64,000 nt of DNA from Litorisediminicola beolgyonensis (GTDB lineage Bacteria; Pseudomonadota; Alphaproteobacteria; Rhodobacterales; Rhodobacteraceae): positions 1 to 64,000 of the forward strand of contig NZ_JBHTMU010000018.1 of NCBI RefSeq assembly GCF_042679605.1, read 5' to 3'. Below the pieces are notes generated by a model. The model saw only the letters and a list, made by a program, of their open reading frames with translations, was not told the origin of the DNA and did no database searches. Position 1 is the stretch's first letter. Every line of letters begins with the position of its first letter. A program made the translations under genes and the position numbers. Positions 40,846-48,895 of this stretch are shown here, piece after piece.

Positions 40846-43020
40846 TCAGGCGACGTTTTCCCATCGCTCGGCCTCGACCCCGTCCGAAGGATAGCGACCG
40901 GGCTCCGCCGCGGGATCGGCACTGCCGAGGATCAGGCCGGCGGGCGTCACTCCGACCCCCGCAAGCGCGTCGAGCGCGGCCAGGACCGAAGCGCGCGGCG
41001 TGACCTCGGCCCGCACGAGAAACAGCGTCTCGTCGCAGAGCGGCGCCAGTGTCAGGCCGTCCGCCACCGACAGGATCGGCGGCGCGTCGAGCACGACGAC
41101 ATCGTAGCGCGCCCGCAGACGGTCGAGGAGCATCGCGATGCGGTCGCGGAGAAGCCGGTCGGACAGGAGCCCCTCGTCGAAGGGCAGTCCCGTGACGTCG
41201 AACACGGCGCTCCGCGGTCGCGTGAGCGCGGCCTCCAGGGGACCGGTGTCGCGCAGATGCAAGGCGAGGTCCGGCGCGCCCGGCCCGAGCGTCTCGGAGA
41301 TCAGCGCGGCGCGGCGGGTATCGAGATCGACGGCGAGAACCCGCGCGCCGGTCCGCGCCTGCACGTCTGCCAAGGCGAGCGCCAGCGTCGTCTTGCCCTC
41401 CCCCTCCCGCGCCGAGGTCACGAGGAAAACCTGTCCCCGGCCACGCGGTCCGGCGGGCATCATCGCGCGCAGCTGGCGCATCCGTTCGCCGAAGAGCCCG
41501 GCGCCGCGACCAGCCAGAGCGGCTGTGATGGCGCCGGGGCGCGTGAGGGGCAGGCGCGGGAGCACCGCAAGCACGCGCTGCCCGGTCGCCTCTTCAAGGT
41601 CGGAGGCCCGGGCGAATCCCGACCTCAGCGCCTCGCGGGCAAGGGCTGCGAGAAGTCCCAGGGACAGGCCGAGCGCGGCGCCGACCCCGGTCAGGACCCC
41701 CGCGCCCGGACCGGTCGGCGATGGCTCGGGAACGGCCGGGCTGATCAGCCGCGCTTCGGCGCGCTGCATCTCGACCTGCGCGCGCGAGCGTCCGAGCCGG
41801 TCGAGCACGGTCTCGAACCCGACGCGCTCGGCCTCGGCGACGCGCTCGAGTTCCCGAAGACGCAGCGCGCTTTCCGACATGTCGGCCACCGCGCGTTCGA
41901 GATCCGCGATCTCGGTGGCAAGCCGCGCCTCGCGGCGGCGGGCGATCTCGAGATCGGTCTCGGCGCTCTCGCGCAGCCGGACCCGTTCGGCGGCGATCTC
42001 GGTCTCGATCCGGCCCAGCTCGGAGGCGAGCGCGACCCGCTCACCGTGACTTGGGCCGAAGCGGGTGGCCAGGCCCGCGTCCTCGCGCGCCAGACGCGCG
42101 CGTTCGGCCCGGAGCGCGGCCAGTTCCGGCGCCTGACCCGAGGACACCGCGTCAGTTTCGGCAAATTCGGCGAGGCGCGCCTCGCCGTCGGCGATGGCGG
42201 CCTGAGCGTCGGCGCGGGCGGTGGTCAGCTCCACAAGCTGCTGGTCGAGCAGCGAAACCGACGTTCCGGTTGCGGCAAGCTGGCGGCGCTTGAACCGCTC
42301 GACCGCCCCTTCGGCGGCGACAAGCTGAGCGCGCCGTTCCTCGACCTGGGCCACGAGCCAGCGGGTCGCCGCCGTCGCGCGGCGCTGCCGTTCGGTGAGT
42401 TGCGCGTCGATATAAGTCTCGGCGAGCCGGTTCGCGACCTGGGCCGAGAGCGCGGGATCGGGGCTGCGCAGCCGGACGGCGATGGCGAAGCCGTCGCCCT
42501 GCCGCTCGATCACGAGACCGCGTGACAGGCGCTCGGCGGCCGCCGCTGCGGTGATCGTATCGGGCGGCGCTCCCAGAAGACTGGGCCAGCGCGGCGCGGC
42601 AAGCGGGGCGAGCGCCTCGGGCGTCATGCTTGCCACCGTGTCGCGCATCAGCTGCGGCGCGCGCAGTACCGCAAGCTCGCTTTCCACCACGGCGGAAGAG
42701 AGCTTGAGGTCGCCGATCAGCTGATCCGCCGCGTCGATCACCCGTTCTTCCCGCGGGTCGAGGAGAAGAACCGCCTGCGCCTCGAAGACCGGCGCGCAGA
42801 GACTGGCCCAGCCGCCGAACAAGATCGCCGTGACAAGCGCGATCCCGGTAATCATCCAGCGCCAACGCCAGAGATCGCGCCAGGGCGTCGGCGGCATCGG
42901 GCGGGCGACATGCGGGCCAATAGCGTGTACGGGCGCGCGCCGGGGCATCGGGCCCCGCGCACCGCTCTGTCGTGACGTTCTGAATTCGATCGCCTGCACC
43001 ACGCCCGGCTCCGGAGACAT
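40846..43020 (-). CDS. ExoP/Wzc-like polysaccharide co-polymerase with ATPase domain, no Tyr tail
   Basis: The 724-residue protein has a Wzz domain between TM1 (about 56-75) and TM2 (about 445-465), with a long coiled coil between. The cytoplasmic BY-kinase-type ATPase has Walker A SAREGEGKTTLA (about 530), Walker A' VLAVDLDTRR and Walker B DVVVLDAPP. The C-terminus ends RYPSDGVEAERWENVA, so the usual tyrosine cluster is missing. It controls chain length and export of the polymer. It is divergent from the flippase gene. Confidence 0.92.
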   Translation of the reverse strand: MSPEPGVVQAIEFRTSRQSGARGPMPRRAPVHAIGPHVARPMPPTPWRDLWRWRWMITGIALVTAILFGGWASLCAPVFEAQAVLLLDPREERVIDAADQLIGDLKLSSAVVESELAVLRAPQLMRDTVASMTPEALAPLAAPRWPSLLGAPPDTITAAAAAERLSRGLVIERQGDGFAIAVRLRSPDPALSAQVANRLAETYIDAQLTERQRRATAATRWLVAQVEERRAQLVAAEGAVERFKRRQLAATGTSVSLLDQQLVELTTARADAQAAIADGEARLAEFAETDAVSSGQAPELAALRAERARLAREDAGLATRFGPSHGERVALASELGRIETEIAAERVRLRESAETDLEIARRREARLATEIADLERAVADMSESALRLRELERVAEAERVGFETVLDRLGRSRAQVEMQRAEARLISPAVPEPSPTGPGAGVLTGVGAALGLSLGLLAALAREALRSGFARASDLEEATGQRVLAVLPRLPLTRPGAITAALAGRGAGLFGERMRQLRAMMPAGPRGRGQVFLVTSAREGEGKTTLALALADVQARTGARVLAVDLDTRRAALISETLGPGAPDLALHLRDTGPLEAALTRPRSAVFDVTGLPFDEGLLSDRLLRDRIAMLLDRLRARYDVVVLDAPPILSVADGLTLAPLCDETLFLVRAEVTPRASVLAALDALAGVGVTPAGLILGSADPAAEPGRYPSDGVEAERWENVA

Positions 43021-43109
43021 CCTCCGGCCGATCAGACCCGCTCTTGGTTAGGATTATCTTAACGCGCACCGGCCCATTACTGAGGCGCACTCGGTCTGGC
43101 AGGTCTACC
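43021..43109. promoter_or_regulatory. divergent promoter region (ExoP-like / flippase)
   Basis: These 89 bases lie between the ExoP-like start (43020, minus) and the flippase start (43110, plus). An AT-rich segment (43045-43062, TTGGTTAGGATTATCTTA) is the best candidate for promoter elements. No classical consensus was identified. Confidence 0.35.
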
Positions 43110-44564
43110 ATGCGCGGCACATCCCTTCTGTCCTCGGCGCTGGCCGGGCTCGGCGCCCAGCAGGGTTCGGGCATCGCGATGACGCTTGTGGCGGCGGCGC
43201 TCATGGCGCCCGAGGTCTTCGGCACGTTTGCCCTGGCCGCGGCCTTCGTCGAGATCGGCGTGCTGCTGACCCATTCGGGCCTTTGGCATTTCCTCGCCAC
43301 CGCCGACGGCGCGGATGAGAGCGACGAGGCCTGTCTGGAGGCCACGCTCTTCTGGGCGCTCCTCGCTCTGGGCAATGCGGGCGGTCTTGTGCTGGCCCTC
43401 GCCGCGCCGCTGCTCGCGCGGGTCTTCGACGCGCCCGAGCTTGCGTGGCTCCTGCCGGTTCTGGCGCTCGCGCAGCCCTTCGTTGCGCTGAGCGGCTGGG
43501 CCGGGGCGGTTCTGACGCGGCACGGGCGGCTGGGCACCTATTACGGCGGTCTTGCGCACGCCAATCTCGTCGCCGTCGCGATCGGATTGACCGCTCTCGT
43601 CGCCTGGCCGGGCGTGCTCGCGCTGGCGGTCTGGCGGGTGTCGCGGGCGCTGCTGACCGCCTGGACCCTGATGCGCGTGGTGCGGCGAGGCCCACTTCGT
43701 CGCCCGTCCTGGCACGTCTTCCGCGAGGCGCTGCGCTACGCCCGCCCGCTCTACGGCGCGCGGATGGCCGAGCATGGCGCGGGTTTCGGCGCGGATATCG
43801 CGCTGGCGCTCATTTTCTCGACCGCCGAGACCGGGCTTTGGCGGATCGCCCAGAGGCTCGCGCAGGTCGGACCCGAGATCATGGCGCAGGCGGTGCGGAT
43901 GAGCGCGCTGTCACGTCTTGGAGAGGCGATCCGCAACGGTCGCGGCGCCGCTCTGCGCTTCGCCGACGCGGCGGCGGCGACGGTGTTCCTCGCCGGGGGG
44001 GCGGCGATCACCGTGGCGATGTTCGGCGAGGCTTTGGTAGAGGCGCTTTTCGGTCCCGCCTATGCCGCGGCGGCTCTGGCCCTGCCCGCGCTGTCGCTGC
44101 GCGCCGCCGCGCTGCCGCTCGCGGGGCTGGTCGAGCCGGTCGCGGCAGCCTCGGGCCGGACAGGGCTCTATTTCTGGATGGCGGTGGGGGAGTCCGTGGC
44201 GATGCTGATCTGCTGCGTCCTCTTCGCCGCGTCGGGGGGTGCAGTCCTGGCCTGGGCGCAGGCATGCGTGGCGTGCCTCGCGGGCGCGTTCGGGCTCTGG
44301 CTCTGCGCGCGGCAGGTCCGGGCGCGTGCTGCCGATCTGTCGGTGACGCTCTCCGGCGCCGCTCTGTGGCTCGGGCTCTACGCTCTCGGCGCGGGTGTGC
44401 TGCGCGACGTGCTCTTGGTGCAGGGGCTGGCCGTCTCGCTCGGCGCAACGCTGCTTTGGGCCGTCTGCGTCACCGCGATGGCGGGCCTGAGCGGCACGCT
44501 CGCTCTATTCTCAGACGCCGGGGAGCGCGCCCAGACGGCCGAGGCGGCCGGAAAGCCGGCCTGA
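43110..44564 (+). CDS. Wzx-like polysaccharide flippase
   Basis: The 484-residue protein has about 12-14 TM helices. It fits the oligosaccharide flippase (MOP/PST) superfamily: an N-terminal half begins TSLLSSALAGLGAQQGSG, and a second half follows EALRYARPLYGARMAEHGAGFGADIALALIF. It moves lipid-linked repeat units across the membrane. ATG 43110 is chosen where the first TM begins; an upstream in-frame start is unlikely. Its last 54 bases overlap the convergent glycosyltransferase gene. Confidence 0.87.
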   Translation: MRGTSLLSSALAGLGAQQGSGIAMTLVAAALMAPEVFGTFALAAAFVEIGVLLTHSGLWHFLATADGADESDEACLEATLFWALLALGNAGGLVLALAAPLLARVFDAPELAWLLPVLALAQPFVALSGWAGAVLTRHGRLGTYYGGLAHANLVAVAIGLTALVAWPGVLALAVWRVSRALLTAWTLMRVVRRGPLRRPSWHVFREALRYARPLYGARMAEHGAGFGADIALALIFSTAETGLWRIAQRLAQVGPEIMAQAVRMSALSRLGEAIRNGRGAALRFADAAAATVFLAGGAAITVAMFGEALVEALFGPAYAAAALALPALSLRAAALPLAGLVEPVAAASGRTGLYFWMAVGESVAMLICCVLFAASGGAVLAWAQACVACLAGAFGLWLCARQVRARAADLSVTLSGAALWLGLYALGAGVLRDVLLVQGLAVSLGATLLWAVCVTAMAGLSGTLALFSDAGERAQTAEAAGKPA

Positions 44565-45623
44565 ACGCCGGGGCGACACAACCCATCCGTCGAGCAGATC
44601 GAGGCAGGCTTCGGCAGAGCGACTCCAGCTGAAATCGGCGGCGCGACGCCGTCCTGTCTCGACAAGCGCCGCCCGAAGCTCCGGCGCGTTCCGGAGGGCG
44701 AGGATCGCCTCGACCCAGGCGCTCGGATCATCCACCGGCAGGACACGCCCCGCGGGGCCGACGACCTCCGGCAGCGCCCCGGCCTTTGCCACGAGCGGCA
44801 CGGTGCCGCGCGCCATGGCTTCGAGCGCCGGAAGGCCGAACCCCTCTTCCCGCGAAGGCACACAGACCGCGAGCGCCCCGTCATAGAGCGCCGCGAGGTC
44901 CGGGAGATCGAGAAACCCCGTGCGCAGAACCGCGCCGTCGCGCCCTGCGCTCGGACCGCCGGTGAGCACGAGATCGACCCCTTTGAGGCGCGGGTCCGAG
45001 AACGCGCGCAGAATTAGGTCGAGGTTCTTGTGCGGCAGGCGGCTTGCCTGCGCGACGCAATAGGGTCGGTCGCTCAGACCCAGTCGGACGAGGGCATCGG
45101 GAGCGGCACGCGACGTCGCCACCGGGCCGGGGCCGTTCGGCACCACGCCGATCCGCTCGGCAGGCGCGATGCCCGCAGCGGCGATCCGGGCTCGCGCGTG
45201 CTCCGACACGGTCAGGAGGAGGTTGCCGGGCGCGCCCGCGCGCCGCGCCAGCACCTGTCTCCAAAGACGCACCGGCGCGGGATAGGAGGCGGGGGTCGTG
45301 AAGACATGCGCGTCATGCAGGAGCGTGATGTAGCCGCGCCCCGTGAGCGGCACGGTGTTGAAGAACCCCGCCACCACGCCCTCTCGCCGGAGCCCCGGCA
45401 GGACCCGCTGGTCCCAGAGGGCGCCCGTCCCCTGCCCCGCGACCCGAAGCCTGAGGCCGAGCGCACGGGCGGGCCCGGCCAGATCGGCGGGCACGGCAAG
45501 AACCACGTTCCAGCCGCGGGTCGGCCCGGCCTCGGCCAAGGCACATGTCAGCGACTGTGCGACCTGGTTCACCGCGCTTTGCGGCGCGGCAAGGAAGCGT
45601 CCATTGACCAGAAGCCGTCTCAT
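44511..45623 (-). CDS. family 4 glycosyltransferase
   Basis: The 370-residue GT-B enzyme opens LLVNGRFLAAPQSAVNQVAQ, similar to the gene at 47825. Donor-site phrases include SRLPHKNLDLILRAF and CVPSREEGFGLPALEAMARGTVPLVA. The C-terminal 18 codons overlap the flippase gene on the other strand. It overlaps the acyltransferase gene upstream by ATGA. It probably adds one sugar of the repeat unit. Confidence 0.9.
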   Translation of the reverse strand: MRRLLVNGRFLAAPQSAVNQVAQSLTCALAEAGPTRGWNVVLAVPADLAGPARALGLRLRVAGQGTGALWDQRVLPGLRREGVVAGFFNTVPLTGRGYITLLHDAHVFTTPASYPAPVRLWRQVLARRAGAPGNLLLTVSEHARARIAAAGIAPAERIGVVPNGPGPVATSRAAPDALVRLGLSDRPYCVAQASRLPHKNLDLILRAFSDPRLKGVDLVLTGGPSAGRDGAVLRTGFLDLPDLAALYDGALAVCVPSREEGFGLPALEAMARGTVPLVAKAGALPEVVGPAGRVLPVDDPSAWVEAILALRNAPELRAALVETGRRRAADFSWSRSAEACLDLLDGWVVSPRRSGRLSGRLGRLGALPGV

Positions 45624-46594
45624 CGCCACCCGAGCCCCGTTGCCGGTCGCGTGCCCACGAGCGCGCGGTCGAGCATCAGCGGACCGGCGAGACCGGCCAG
45701 GGTCGCCGCGACCACGAGAACCAGGGTGTAGTCGACACCTGCCCTCAGAAGCGCGATCCGCGCTCCGGCCGTGAAGAGCACATGCGTCGTGAAGACCGCC
45801 ATGCCCGCCCGGCCTATCTGCACGAACACGACCGGCGCGGCCATGCGGCTCAGCGCCAAACCGGCGAGCGGCGCCGCGAGAGCCGCCGCGGCAAAGCCCG
45901 GGTCGGCGGTGGGATCGCCGGTCAGGATCGGAGGGGCGGTCGCGATCCAGAGCGCTGTGGCCGCGATGACGGCGACGGCTCCGCCGATAACGGCGGGGCG
46001 CTCGGACCAGCGCATCAGCTGCGGACCGGAGACGGCGAAGAGGAGAAAGAGCGCAACATAGCGGGCGAGCGACGGCACGCCCTCGAACGCGTAAGCCGCG
46101 ACCCAGATCACGGCGGCAAGGGCGAGCGTCTGCGCCGCTCCAAATGCGGCCGCGAGGCGGAGGATCAGCGTGCCGCAGGCCAGCGCGTAGAGATACCACA
46201 TGATCGGGTGCGGATCGGTCAGGAGCGTGGCGATCCGCGACAGCTCGGCGTGGCCGTTCGTCGCGCCCGAGGCGGCGACATGGGCGAGGATCAGGATCGT
46301 GCTCCAGAGGAGGTAGGGCCAGACCATCCGCGTCAGCACCCGCGATGCGACCTCGGGCCAGGCGCGCGTCGACAGGGGTGCCGCGAGAGAGCCCGACAAG
46401 GCGAAGAGGACGGGCATGTGGACCGCGTAGATCATCGCCACGGCCGCCGGCTGCCAGGCCGTGCCGTGGCCCGCGCCGATCAGCGCGTGGCCCAGAACCA
46501 CGAGGCAGAGCGCGCCGCCGCGCAGAGCGTCGAGGCTCGCGTCCCGGGTCTGCGGCGGGACGCGTGGCGATTCGATGAGTGTGGCCGGCGTCAT
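45620..46594 (-). CDS. acyltransferase family 3 membrane protein
   Basis: The 324-residue product has about ten TM helices. The N-terminal motif RDASLDALRGGALCLVVLGHALIG carries the conserved Arg/His of acyltransferase_3 (ExoZ/OafA/WcjD) proteins. It probably adds acetyl or another acyl group to the polysaccharide. It is coupled by ATGA to both neighbours. Confidence 0.9.
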   Translation of the reverse strand: MTPATLIESPRVPPQTRDASLDALRGGALCLVVLGHALIGAGHGTAWQPAAVAMIYAVHMPVLFALSGSLAAPLSTRAWPEVASRVLTRMVWPYLLWSTILILAHVAASGATNGHAELSRIATLLTDPHPIMWYLYALACGTLILRLAAAFGAAQTLALAAVIWVAAYAFEGVPSLARYVALFLLFAVSGPQLMRWSERPAVIGGAVAVIAATALWIATAPPILTGDPTADPGFAAAALAAPLAGLALSRMAAPVVFVQIGRAGMAVFTTHVLFTAGARIALLRAGVDYTLVLVVAATLAGLAGPLMLDRALVGTRPATGLGWR

Positions 46595-47703
46595 GCCCGA
46601 AGCCTCCAACGGGGCCGCCAGGTCAGGATCGCCGACTTCCGCGACAGGATCGGGCGTTCGACGAGATGCCAGGAGAGCGCCGCGCAGAGCGCCGTCGGCC
46701 CCAGCCACAGGACAAAGAGCGCGGGCCAGCCCAGCCCTCCGCCGGTCAGCGCGATGACCGCCTGGAGGATCGCGAAGTGGTAAAGGAAGATGCCGTAGGA
46801 ATAGTCCGCCCCCGCGACCACCCAGCCGCGCGCCGGATTGCAGGTGCCGAGCGCGACGGCCAGGTAGCTCGCCGGGAGGCAGCCGAGGATCCGGCCACCG
46901 GGGCACCACGCGAAGATGGCGAGGGTCGCGACGCCTGCCGCGAGGATTGCCCATCGGCCCGCAGGCACCGCATGACGAAGCTGGTAGAGGCCGACGCCCA
47001 GAAGGAAACTGACCACCAGCATCCAGCCCGCGACCGGCGCGCGGTAGTCCGGGAAGCGCCAGTCGGTGCGCGCTCCGATCCGCAGGAGCACCAGAGCAAA
47101 GACCAGCGCCGCGCCCCAGAAAAGCACGCGGGGGTCCCGCGCGGCACCGCAGAGCATGAGGAGCGCGAGCGCGATGTAGCAGTAAAGCTCGAAGGGCACG
47201 GTCCAGAGCTGGGCGTTGGCCTCGAAGGGGCGCGGGTTGGTCTCGAACACGCCGGGAAGCGTGATTGTGACATGGCCGGTGACGTTCACGAGATAACGGG
47301 CAAAGCCCGGATCGGAGAGATAGGCGTCGAACGGCAGAGTGGTGAAGAACGGCCCGAGAATGAGCGCGGTCAGCAAGACCTCGACCGCGAGCGCGGGATA
47401 GATGCGCAGCGCCCGCAGGCCGAGAAAGCGCCCAACGCTCGGCGTGCGCGCCATGCTGCCCGCCACGAGAAAACCCGAGAGCGCGAAGAACATCGGCAAG
47501 AGCGCCATCGCCGCCGAGCCCCAGAGCGGGTGGGCCCAGAGGCGCGCTTCGTCCGAAGGCGCGACCGAGGCGGTGAAGCTGTGGACAAGCACCACCGAGA
47601 GCGCCAGCCCCAGGCGCAGGTAGTCGAACCCGGCGGGCCGTCCCCCGGCTGCGTCGAGCGCCGCGCCAAGGCTCGGTTGCGTCTGTTCTGTGCTGGCCGT
47701 CAT
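46591..47703 (-). CDS. acyltransferase family 3 membrane protein
   Basis: The 370-residue product has about ten TM helices. The N-terminal segment FDYLRLGLALSVVLVHSF has the catalytic His of acyltransferase_3 proteins, and the C-terminal part SYGIFLYHFAILQ is typical. It is distinct in sequence from its neighbour at 45620, so the two may acylate different positions. First gene of the leftward three-gene operon. Confidence 0.92.
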   Translation of the reverse strand: MTASTEQTQPSLGAALDAAGGRPAGFDYLRLGLALSVVLVHSFTASVAPSDEARLWAHPLWGSAAMALLPMFFALSGFLVAGSMARTPSVGRFLGLRALRIYPALAVEVLLTALILGPFFTTLPFDAYLSDPGFARYLVNVTGHVTITLPGVFETNPRPFEANAQLWTVPFELYCYIALALLMLCGAARDPRVLFWGAALVFALVLLRIGARTDWRFPDYRAPVAGWMLVVSFLLGVGLYQLRHAVPAGRWAILAAGVATLAIFAWCPGGRILGCLPASYLAVALGTCNPARGWVVAGADYSYGIFLYHFAILQAVIALTGGGLGWPALFVLWLGPTALCAALSWHLVERPILSRKSAILTWRPRWRLRA

Positions 47704-47760
47704 CCGCGGGTCTCCCGGTCAGGCCCCTCTCCGTCCCGCCTCCGTTCAACCCTGAAAAGA

Positions 47761-47775
47761 CTAATAAAATATTAG
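47761..47775. promoter_or_regulatory. AT palindrome between divergent acyltransferase and glycosyltransferase
   Basis: CTAATA (47761-47766) and TATTAG (47770-47775) are perfect inverted half-sites around AAA, inside the 121-bp divergent gap 47704-47824. It is a candidate operator or promoter element. Confidence 0.4.
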
Positions 47776-47824
47776 CGATTGCGCCGCAGACTGATGTGGC
47801 AGGTCCTTGGGGCGGGAGGCGCCG

Positions 47825-48886
47825 ATGATGGAGATGGTGGTGAACGGCCGGTTCCTGTGCCGCCCGACACTGGGCGTCGACCGGGTGGCGCGGGAGCTTG
47901 TCGCAGCTCTTCTGGCGCGCCGCGATGCGCCGGCGCTGAGGGCGCTGCACCCGGAGGCCGAGGCGTGGGACGTGCCCGCCGCTCTCTCCGCGACGGCGGT
48001 GCCTGGTCCGGGATCGGGCGCGCTCTGGGAACAGGCCGCGCTGGCCCGGGCGACCGAGGGGCGCTGGTGTCTCAGTCTCTGCAATACCGGGCCTTTGGCG
48101 CTGCGTCGGCAGGTCGTGATGCTGCACGACGCGCAAGCCTGGGACGCCGCCGAGAGCTACCGACCGGCGTTCCGGCGCTGGTATCGCTGGCTGCAGCCGC
48201 GTCTCGCGCGCCGGGCCGCTTTGGTCCTGACGGTCTCGCAGCATTCCCGCGCGCGGCTCGAACGGCACGGCGTGGTGCCCGAGGGGCACGCGCAGGTGAT
48301 CCCGAACGGGGCCGATCACATTCTGAGGACCGACGCCGATCCGCGTATCCTCGAACGGCATGATCTGCAGAGACGCGGGTTCTTCCTGACGCTCGGCGCA
48401 CAGGCGCGCCACAAGAACCTCGCGCTCGCGATCGACGCGCATCGGCTCAGTCCCGAGCGTCTGCCTCTGGTCATTGCAGGTGGCGGAGGCAGCGTCTTTG
48501 CCGGGCACGAGACCCCAGACCCGCCGGGCGTGCTGCGCATCGGCCGGGTCAGCGACGCGGAGTTGCGGGCGCTTTACGAACACGCGGCGGGTTTTCTTAT
48601 GCCTTCGCGGACCGAAGGCTTCGGTCTGCCCGCGCTCGAGGCGATGCTCTGCGGCTGCCCGGTCCTGGCCTCGACCGGAGGCGCATTGCCCGAGACCTGC
48701 GGCGAGGCCGCCGTGCTCCTAGATCCCGACGCGCCGGAGGCCTGGAGCCGCAAGATGACGCGGCTCCTGCGCGCGCCCTCGCATGCCGCCGCGTTGTCCG
48801 AGGCCGGGCGCGCGCATGCCCGACGATACACCTGGGCGGCGAGCGCCGAGCGTCTTGCCCGGCACCTCGCCGCCCTGCCCTCCTGA
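47825..48886 (+). CDS. family 4 glycosyltransferase
   Basis: The 353-residue GT-B enzyme opens MVVNGRFLCRPTLGVDRVARELV. Donor-site motifs are LGAQARHKNLALAIDAH and FLMPSRTEGFGLPALEAMLCGCPVLAS. It resembles the glycosyltransferase at 44511 in layout. GGAGG lies 5 bases before the ATG at 47825. It ends 9 bases from the large convergent gene. Confidence 0.9.
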   Translation: MMEMVVNGRFLCRPTLGVDRVARELVAALLARRDAPALRALHPEAEAWDVPAALSATAVPGPGSGALWEQAALARATEGRWCLSLCNTGPLALRRQVVMLHDAQAWDAAESYRPAFRRWYRWLQPRLARRAALVLTVSQHSRARLERHGVVPEGHAQVIPNGADHILRTDADPRILERHDLQRRGFFLTLGAQARHKNLALAIDAHRLSPERLPLVIAGGGGSVFAGHETPDPPGVLRIGRVSDAELRALYEHAAGFLMPSRTEGFGLPALEAMLCGCPVLASTGGALPETCGEAAVLLDPDAPEAWSRKMTRLLRAPSHAAALSEAGRAHARRYTWAASAERLARHLAALPS

Positions 48887-48895
48887 CCGCTGCGG

